Shown: piece by piece, positions 55,590 through 61,772 of the stretch
Layout: each line of letters begins with the position of its first letter
How positions within the stretch are numbered: position 1 is the first letter of the stretch
NCBI RefSeq assembly: GCF_015244705.1
Contig: NZ_JABCQF010000002.1
Location: 310,001-374,000, forward strand
Source: Gluconobacter potus
GTDB lineage: Bacteria > Pseudomonadota > Alphaproteobacteria > Acetobacterales > Acetobacteraceae
DNA length: 64,000 bases
Reading direction: 5' to 3'
Translations under genes and position numbers: made by a program
Notes under the pieces: generated by a model
What the model was told of the DNA's origin: nothing
The model's input: the letters and a program-made list of their open reading frames with translations, nothing else
The model's database searches: none

Positions 55590-57245
55590 ATGAAGCGGGG
55601 GGCTGCGCTTCTCGCGGCGGGGCTGTTTCTGGGGCTTGGCGCTTCTCAGGCACTTGCCGGAGAGCAGATCCCGCCTGACTGGAACGGCATCACGCTCGGC
55701 TGTCCCCATCGTGGCGGCACGCTGCATCTGACGGCAGATGGCCCCGGCGGGACGCTGGATCCGCAGATCAATTACGGCACCCAGTACATGCAGGTGTTCG
55801 TCAACATGTACGACCCGCTGCTGACCTTTCGGCTGGCGCGGGGAACGGCGGGACTGGAGGTCGTACCGGACCTTGCTGATGCCATGCCGCAGATCAGTCC
55901 GGATGGTCTGACATGGCGCCTGCATCTGCGCCCGGGGCTGCATTTTTCCGATGGTGCGCCCGTGCGTGTCGAAGACGTGGTAGCGTCGTTCCGTCGGATC
56001 TATCGTGCGGGCAGCCCAACCGCAGCCTCGTTCTATGGCGGCATCGCAGGCGCTGCGGAATGTCTGGAAACGCCCGATCGCTGCACGCTGCCTGGTGTTG
56101 AGGGGCATCCGGAAACCGGCGAGATCGTCTTTCATCTGACGAAGTCGGACGGCGAGTTCCTCTACAAACTCGCATTCCCGCACGCTGTAATTCTGCCGGC
56201 CTCAACCCCGGTTCATGATATGGGCGGCACAACGGTCCCTGGGACCGGGCCGTATCGCATCACGCAGTACGACCCGGGACACGGCATGGTTCTGGAGCGC
56301 AACCCGTACTTCCACGTCTGGAACCCCCAGGCCCAGACGGACGGTTTCGTGGATCGCATCGAATATGATTTCGGGCTGTCGGACGAGGCGCAGGTCACAG
56401 CGGTCGAACAGGGGCGGTACGACTGGATGCTGGATGCCAAGCCTGCCGACCGGCTGGGAGAGCTGGGCGCGAATTACACGTCCCAGGTTCATATCGAGCC
56501 GCTTCTGGGCCTGTATTATCTGGCGATGAACACGCATGAAAAGCCGTTCACGGATGTCCGCGTGCGCCGGGCGGTCAGCATGGCCGTCAACCGCCATGCG
56601 ATGACAATCCTGTTCGGTGGCAGCGCGATTTCCGAGCCTTTATGCCAGATGGTGCCGCATGGGATTCCGGGCGCCGATCTGGGGCTGGACTGCCCGCAGG
56701 ATCTGGAGGGTGCGCGCCGTCTGATCCATGAAGCCGGGGCGGATGGTGCGTCCGTCACGCTGGTCGTTCCCAACCGGGCCATGGAACTCGGGATGGGTAC
56801 CTATCTGCGCAATGCCCTGCAATCCGCCGGGCTGAACGCCCAGCTTCGCCCGATCACGGCCGGGCTTGCGGAATCCTACGAGCAGAACACCGCCAATCAC
56901 GTCCAGATCGCGCTGTCCTACTGGTTCGCGGATTATCCGTCCGCCTCAACCTTTCTCGACGACCTGTTCGGCTGCGACAATTACCATCCAAACTCGGCCG
57001 TTTCACCGAACTATACGGGCTTCTGCGACCAGCGCGTCCAGGCCCTGTTCGATCAGGCCCGCTCCCAGACAGACCCCACAAAAGCCGCCCCGATCTGGCA
57101 GGAGGCCGGACACGCCATCATGCAGCAGATGCCCGGCGCCCCCATGATCCAGATGCGTACCGTCGATTTCGTCTCCAGACGGCTGGGGAACTATTACTCG
57201 ACACTCCTGAACCATATGCTGTTTTCACATGTGTGGGTGCAATGA
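55590..57245 (+). CDS. Family 5 (peptide-type) ABC solute-binding protein
   Basis: The 551-residue precursor has a signal peptide ending near ALAGEQ (about residue 26). The mature part matches the DppA/OppA family: LDPQINYGTQYMQVFVNMYDPLL, WRLHLRPGLHFSDGAPVRVEDV, GTGPYRITQYDPG and DVRVRRAVSMAVNRHAM. Such proteins carry peptides, nickel or other small ligands to an ABC permease. No permease or ATPase gene is next to it, so it is an orphan binding component here. It starts directly after the SCO-like stop (TGAATG), suggesting one transcript. Confidence 0.88.
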   Translation: MKRGAALLAAGLFLGLGASQALAGEQIPPDWNGITLGCPHRGGTLHLTADGPGGTLDPQINYGTQYMQVFVNMYDPLLTFRLARGTAGLEVVPDLADAMPQISPDGLTWRLHLRPGLHFSDGAPVRVEDVVASFRRIYRAGSPTAASFYGGIAGAAECLETPDRCTLPGVEGHPETGEIVFHLTKSDGEFLYKLAFPHAVILPASTPVHDMGGTTVPGTGPYRITQYDPGHGMVLERNPYFHVWNPQAQTDGFVDRIEYDFGLSDEAQVTAVEQGRYDWMLDAKPADRLGELGANYTSQVHIEPLLGLYYLAMNTHEKPFTDVRVRRAVSMAVNRHAMTILFGGSAISEPLCQMVPHGIPGADLGLDCPQDLEGARRLIHEAGADGASVTLVVPNRAMELGMGTYLRNALQSAGLNAQLRPITAGLAESYEQNTANHVQIALSYWFADYPSASTFLDDLFGCDNYHPNSAVSPNYTGFCDQRVQALFDQARSQTDPTKAAPIWQEAGHAIMQQMPGAPMIQMRTVDFVSRRLGNYYSTLLNHMLFSHVWVQ

Positions 57246-57259
57246 CGAAAAATGGCAAA

Positions 57260-58411
57260 TTAACCTGATATATTATCGTGGCATGGAAAATATTTGCTTA
57301 TAGCGGTGGTAATTAGGTTCTGTATAGCCTCATCCGGAACAAGGTATGGATCATAATTGAAGTTATTCATGTCGGGCACATCGTATTTCATGAGAGACCA
57401 GAAATATACTACAGGTACGACTTTGGTAGATGTTTGTCCTGCTTTGTGAATATGTACATCTACACATAATAGGATGCTTTTGGGTGCCGTTCCCGAAACC
57501 TGGGGAGCAATGGGTCTGGTGATATCCGCCTTGGAATATGTGACTTCCTCCAAAGGGATGGACGTCTCCAGCAACGGAGGAACTTCCCATTTCTGCCCCA
57601 GATGGTCTTCACCTAAAACGGTAATGTCTACGGTTTGACCCGTATCGGTATAGAAAAAGAAAGAACGGCTCCCGGGAAGCCAATTATAATTCAAATGGAT
57701 TTTACCAGAGGCATCGTTGGACGATAGCTGAAGAGCGAGATCTCCAAAAATCGAGAAGCATCCGGGAATAGGTCGAAAATCGTTTCCGTCATGCCACAGA
57801 CATTTATAGGCGAGGCCATAATTGTTATTGAGGGGTGCCTGCGTGCCTCTTTCATCCAGCATGAGATGATTCATGATGGTTATCAGGCTGTTTTCAGTCT
57901 CGGTTGTATTGCCGGGATCAAGATGAAGCTGATTGTCACAAAGGCGCATCTTTCGGGCAACGACAGCTTGAGCGCCCTTTTCTCCCAACACGAAGGATTT
58001 TCCGGTTTGGAAACGCTCGTTGAGAGAAAGTCCTTGACGGAGGTCGATCTTGAAGGCTGTTGCCGGATAGTCTGCTGAGCCCGAAAAAACACCTGCGATG
58101 TCTGTATTGGTTGTGAAATCAACAGGACGGTCAGCTAAAAAATTTCGCAGATCTTCCAATCTTCGAATAGTTTCAGCTTTCTCCCGCAGTTGATAACAGA
58201 ACTTCTGGATAGTTGCCGCATCTCCTGCCCCACCGATTGCGAAGACATTGTTGAGTCGCATGATCTTTTGTTGGGCCGATTGGATTTTCGGTATGGACTT
58301 GCTGAGCGGCATGACGATGCCATCGTCAACCGGGGTGCCAAAATGGAAGACGGCCATGTCTCCGATGAGAATAGGCACGCCGTCACGGATTTCTGCGATA
58401 ATTACTGTCAT
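57260..58411 (-). CDS. AT-rich gene for a proteasome/HslV-like Ntn-hydrolase-fold protein
   Basis: This 383-residue protein has no name I can give. Base composition is clearly lower in GC than all neighbours, suggesting transfer. The N-terminus resembles HslV/20S beta subunits: Thr2 right after Met (MTVIIAEIRDG), Asp18 in LIGDMA at the spacing of proteasomal Asp17, and Lys49 in QKIMRLNNVFAIGGAGDAA, which aligns with the Lys33 strand and the following Gly-rich turn. A segment near 145-160 (LGEKGAQAVVARKM) resembles the HslV GSGG-YA-AAAR helix. The last 170 residues are unexplained. It begins 19 bases after the purD stop on the same strand. Fold assignment is inference; peptidase activity is unknown. 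Confidence 0.65.
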   Translation of the reverse strand: MTVIIAEIRDGVPILIGDMAVFHFGTPVDDGIVMPLSKSIPKIQSAQQKIMRLNNVFAIGGAGDAATIQKFCYQLREKAETIRRLEDLRNFLADRPVDFTTNTDIAGVFSGSADYPATAFKIDLRQGLSLNERFQTGKSFVLGEKGAQAVVARKMRLCDNQLHLDPGNTTETENSLITIMNHLMLDERGTQAPLNNNYGLAYKCLWHDGNDFRPIPGCFSIFGDLALQLSSNDASGKIHLNYNWLPGSRSFFFYTDTGQTVDITVLGEDHLGQKWEVPPLLETSIPLEEVTYSKADITRPIAPQVSGTAPKSILLCVDVHIHKAGQTSTKVVPVVYFWSLMKYDVPDMNNFNYDPYLVPDEAIQNLITTAISKYFPCHDNISG

Positions 58412-58430
58412 CTAGCCAAATTTTATTCTG

Positions 58431-59660
58431 TTACAACCCGATATCGCTGCGGAAGATCTTGTCGTCCCACTGAATTGCAGACGCGCCTTCATAGGCCAGT
58501 TTCCGGGCCTCTTCAGGCGTTGCAGCTTTTGCACAGACCGTCAGGACGCGCCCGCCATTTGCGACCAGAACGCCATCGACCAGTCTCGTACCCGCATGGA
58601 AGACCGAGACGCCCGGAACGGCCTCGGCGCGTTCGATCCCGCTGATCCGGCCCCCCTTTTTCGGGGCGTCCGGATAGCCGTTCGCTGCCAGCACCAGCGA
58701 GATCGAGTGCTCGTCGGAAAATTCTGCTGCTGCGTGTTCGAGACTGTCCTGTGCCAGTGCAGCGAGGATCGGCAGCAGGTCCGATTTCAGACGGATCAGC
58801 AGCGCCTGCGCTTCTGGATCACCAAAGCGGACATTGTATTCGATCAGCTTCGGTCCTTCGCTGGTCAGCATCAACCCGGCGAAGATCACGCCACGGAACG
58901 GCGTGCCGCGTCGGACCATCTCGGCCAGCATCGGGCGGACCATGCTATCGAGCGCCTTTTCCTGCATGACTCGATCGAAAGCGGGGGGAGGGGAAATCGC
59001 GCCCATGCCGCCGGTATTTGGGCCGGTATCGCCGTCACCGAGGCGCTTGTGATCGCGGGCCGCACCGATGAGCACGGCCTTGTCGTCCGAGCAGAAAGCA
59101 AAGAGCGAGACTTCCTCGCCCACCAGACATTCCTCGATCACAAGTGGCATGCCGAGCTGACGGATGGCGTTCTCGGCCTCTTCAACGCTCTGGGCGACAA
59201 CCACGCCCTTGCCGCCAGCCAGGCCGTCGGCCTTGATGACGATCGGAGCGCCACGACGACGTACGAACTCAATGGCCGGAGCTTCCTCTTCAAAGCGCTC
59301 CCAGCGCGCCGTCGGAATGCCAGCCGCGTCCGCCACATCCTTCGTGAACGCCTTGCTGCCTTCCAGCAGGGCCGCCGCCTTCGTCGGACCTGCGCACGGA
59401 ATGCCCGCTTCGGCGCAGGCATCCGCCAGACCGGCCACCAGCGGCGCTTCCGGGCCGGGCACGATCAGGTCGATCTTCTGCTCCTGCGCAAAATGCACCA
59501 GCCCCGCGACATCATCGGCCTTGAGCGGAACGAGCGTTGCGACAGACGCCATGCCCGGATTGCCCGGTGCCGCATAAAGGGCGGTCAGACCCGGTGAGCG
59601 CGCAAGACATGTAGCCAGGGCATGTTCACGCCCTCCGGACCCGACCAGCAAAACGCGCAT
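58431..59660 (-). CDS. purD: Phosphoribosylamine--glycine ligase
   Basis: PurD makes glycinamide ribonucleotide in step two of purine synthesis. The 409-residue ATP-grasp enzyme has the N-terminal MRVLLVGSGGREHALA, PGPEAPLVAGLAD, KADGLAGGKGVVVA (ATP-grasp) and EYNVRFGDPEAQ (metal site). The ATG at 59660 is preceded by AAGGA on the minus strand. It is divergent from xseA (66 bases) and followed by the AT-rich gene. Confidence 0.97.
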   Translation of the reverse strand: MRVLLVGSGGREHALATCLARSPGLTALYAAPGNPGMASVATLVPLKADDVAGLVHFAQEQKIDLIVPGPEAPLVAGLADACAEAGIPCAGPTKAAALLEGSKAFTKDVADAAGIPTARWERFEEEAPAIEFVRRRGAPIVIKADGLAGGKGVVVAQSVEEAENAIRQLGMPLVIEECLVGEEVSLFAFCSDDKAVLIGAARDHKRLGDGDTGPNTGGMGAISPPPAFDRVMQEKALDSMVRPMLAEMVRRGTPFRGVIFAGLMLTSEGPKLIEYNVRFGDPEAQALLIRLKSDLLPILAALAQDSLEHAAAEFSDEHSISLVLAANGYPDAPKKGGRISGIERAEAVPGVSVFHAGTRLVDGVLVANGGRVLTVCAKAATPEEARKLAYEGASAIQWDDKIFRSDIGL

Positions 59661-59726
59661 TCCGCTTATCCTTTATTATGCAATCGTGGGCTTCGTTTGA
59701 CGGCGTGCGTAGCATAGACTGGCGCC

Positions 59727-61280
59727 ATGATGGAGAGTGATGGCGCATCGATCCGCGGGAATGTTCCGCAATATTCGGTTTCCGAGATTTCCGGGGCGAT
59801 CAAACGCACGCTGGAGAGTGGATTCGGCCGTGTGCGCGTGCGCGGTGAGGTCACGGAACTTAAGCGCTATCCCTCCGGGCATGTCTATCTGTCGCTCAAG
59901 GATGAGGGCGGCAAGATCGCCGGGGTGATCTGGCGCGGGAGTGTTTCGCGCCTTGGCATGGCGCCTGAGAACGGCAACGAGGTGATCGCAACCGGCCGCG
60001 TCTCGGCCTACGGCGAGCGCTCCAGCTACCAGCTCGTTATCGACCGTATGGAATTCGCGGGCGAGGGGGCTCTGCTCGCCAATATCGAGCGCCTGCGTCG
60101 CAAGCTGCTTGAAGAGGGCCTGTTCGACCCCGAGCGCAAAAAAGCCATCCCGTTCCTGCCGTCTCTGGTTGGCGTCATCACGTCGCGCTCGGGAGCGGTG
60201 CTGCACGACATCATCACGACAATCAGCCGTCGCTTCCCGCGGGACGTGCTGCTCTGGCCGGTACCGGTTCAGGGCGAGGGGGCGGCCGCGCAGATTGCCG
60301 CTGCCATTGAAGGCATGTCCGTCCGCCGTCCGCGCACGCCTGATGTGCTGATCGTCGCGCGTGGCGGTGGCTCGCTTGAAGACTTGATGGCCTTCAATGA
60401 CGAGCGCGTTCTGCGTGCCGTGGCAAACTGTCCAGTGCCGATCATTTCCGCTGTCGGCCATGAAACCGACACGACGTTGATCGACCTTGTTTCGGACCGT
60501 CGGGCACCCACACCGACCGCTGCCGCTGAAATGGCCGTGCCTCTGCGCTCGGAGATGGTCGCGGACATGGCGCATCGCAATGCGCGTCTGACCGGGGCAC
60601 TGACCCGTATTATCCAGACGGCGCGTGCGCGACTGGATCAGGCCGCCGCCCGTCTGCCCGATCTGCCGGGTCTGCTGGATTCCGCCCGGATGCGTCTGGA
60701 CGATCGGGGCCAGCGGCTCGATCTGGCGCTTCCGTCCTTTGTTATGCGGGTGCGCAACCGGCTGGATGCACCGGGGATGCACCTGCCATCGCCGGAACTT
60801 CTGATCGGGCGCAGTCGCGCGGGGTTGCAGGCTTTGCGTCTGCCTGCGCCCGAGCTTCTTGTCAGCCGCGCCCGTACCCGCCTGACGGCCCCCACGACTC
60901 ATCTGCCTAGCCCGGAACTGCTAATCGAGCGCCGCCGGGCCGCCCTGCGTGTGGTTTCTGGTGAACTGGATACGGCCTGGCAGCGCGCGCTCCAGACCTT
61001 CCAGCTCCGAACGGAACGCCAGCGCCTGTCGCCCGATATTCTCAGAAGCGCCATCCGTCTTCAGCAGGCCCGGCTTCAGGGACTGGGCAGCCATCTCGAG
61101 GCCGTCTCTCCCCGTGCCATTCTCAGTCGCGGCTATGTCCTCGTGCAGGATGTGAACGGACAGCCTGTCACGAGTGCGGAGGCCCGTCCTGTTGCGGATC
61201 GCGTCGTTCTGTCTTTCGCCGACGGTGATCGTGGGGCAAGACTGGACAGCCTGTCGCCGCAGGGCGATCTTGGGCTGTAA
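59727..61280 (+). CDS. xseA: Exodeoxyribonuclease VII large subunit
   Basis: XseA is the large subunit of ExoVII, a bidirectional single-strand exonuclease. The 517-residue protein has the N-terminal OB fold (VRGEVTELKRYPSGHVYLSL, about 38-57) and the nuclease core (IITSRSGAVLHDI, ARGGGSLEDL, AVGHETDTTLID with catalytic His/Asp region). A C-terminal coiled coil then contains five roughly 20-residue tandem repeats (residues 310-410, listed separately). The C-terminal LSRGYVLV block that contacts XseB is present. xseB is not adjacent. ATG at 59727 or 59730 could both serve. Confidence 0.93.
   Translation: MMESDGASIRGNVPQYSVSEISGAIKRTLESGFGRVRVRGEVTELKRYPSGHVYLSLKDEGGKIAGVIWRGSVSRLGMAPENGNEVIATGRVSAYGERSSYQLVIDRMEFAGEGALLANIERLRRKLLEEGLFDPERKKAIPFLPSLVGVITSRSGAVLHDIITTISRRFPRDVLLWPVPVQGEGAAAQIAAAIEGMSVRRPRTPDVLIVARGGGSLEDLMAFNDERVLRAVANCPVPIISAVGHETDTTLIDLVSDRRAPTPTAAAEMAVPLRSEMVADMAHRNARLTGALTRIIQTARARLDQAAARLPDLPGLLDSARMRLDDRGQRLDLALPSFVMRVRNRLDAPGMHLPSPELLIGRSRAGLQALRLPAPELLVSRARTRLTAPTTHLPSPELLIERRRAALRVVSGELDTAWQRALQTFQLRTERQRLSPDILRSAIRLQQARLQGLGSHLEAVSPRAILSRGYVLVQDVNGQPVTSAEARPVADRVVLSFADGDRGARLDSLSPQGDLGL
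60654..60956 (+). repeat. Five degenerate ~20-residue repeats inside xseA
   Basis: Residues 310-410 of XseA can be cut into five units that each open with Leu-Pro: LPDLPGLLDSARMRLD, LPSFVMRVRNRLDAPGMH, LPSPELLIGRSRAGLQALR, LPAPELLVSRARTRLTAP and LPSPELLIERRRAALRVV. The third to fifth are the most alike. They occupy the coiled-coil region. Confidence 0.7.
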
Positions 61281-61316
61281 ATCTTTCATCCACCCGATCT
61301 GTGATCCGGAGTCTGC

Positions 61317-61679
61317 ATGCGTTCGTTCTGGTTGAGTCTCGTTGCCCTGCCGCTGCTTGCAGCCTGTGCCCAGCAGCCGACGGCGCCAGCGCGTCCTGCG
61401 GGCTCGCCCCCAACGCAGGCCAAAATCCCGCCGCAGGACTTTGCGCCGGGTCTGGCCGAGGAGACGTCTGAAGACGGCAAGAAGAAGCTGTTTAACGATC
61501 CGTCGGCTCCGCTGAATACGCCGCTCTGTGGAACGGCGCTTCAGGAACAGGCGCAGGCGGGGGCGGCGATCTACCCGCAGAGCGTGGCGAGCACGAGTTC
61601 CTGCCCGCGCAATGCCTGTTTCCAGCCGCTGACCGGGACCTATATCGCAGCAACCGGCGCACAGAGCGTCTGCCGCTAA
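61317..61679 (+). CDS. Small lipoprotein, 120 residues
   Basis: I do not recognise the family. The precursor has a typical lipoprotein signal with lipobox LLAAC (Cys17). The mature part is Pro/Ala-rich at first (QPTAPARPAGSPPTQ). A compact segment follows with four Cys (LNTPLCGTAL, STSSCPRNACF and the penultimate VCR), which could form two disulfides in the periplasm. It follows xseA by 36 bases and ends before a strong bidirectional terminator. Confidence 0.7.
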   Translation: MRSFWLSLVALPLLAACAQQPTAPARPAGSPPTQAKIPPQDFAPGLAEETSEDGKKKLFNDPSAPLNTPLCGTALQEQAQAGAAIYPQSVASTSSCPRNACFQPLTGTYIAATGAQSVCR

Positions 61680-61710
61680 AGCAGACTTCAGGGTTATCCG
61701 GGACAAAAGA

Positions 61711-61746
61711 AAAAAGGCCGGTCGGGATATCCCGACCGGCCTTTTT
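61711..61746. terminator. Bidirectional terminator between the lipoprotein gene and rne
   Basis: A perfect inverted repeat of 17-base arms (61711-61727 and 61730-61746) begins with AAAAA and ends with TTTTT, with a GC core GGCCGGTCGGGA. It serves both convergent genes. Confidence 0.95.
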
Positions 61747-61772
61747 CATGGTTCGCGGAACGCGCTGACGGA

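Noticed and set aside
59661-59726. CATAAT as -10 box of purD
   Set aside because: A start there would leave a leader of about eight bases and place the ribosome site outside the transcript.
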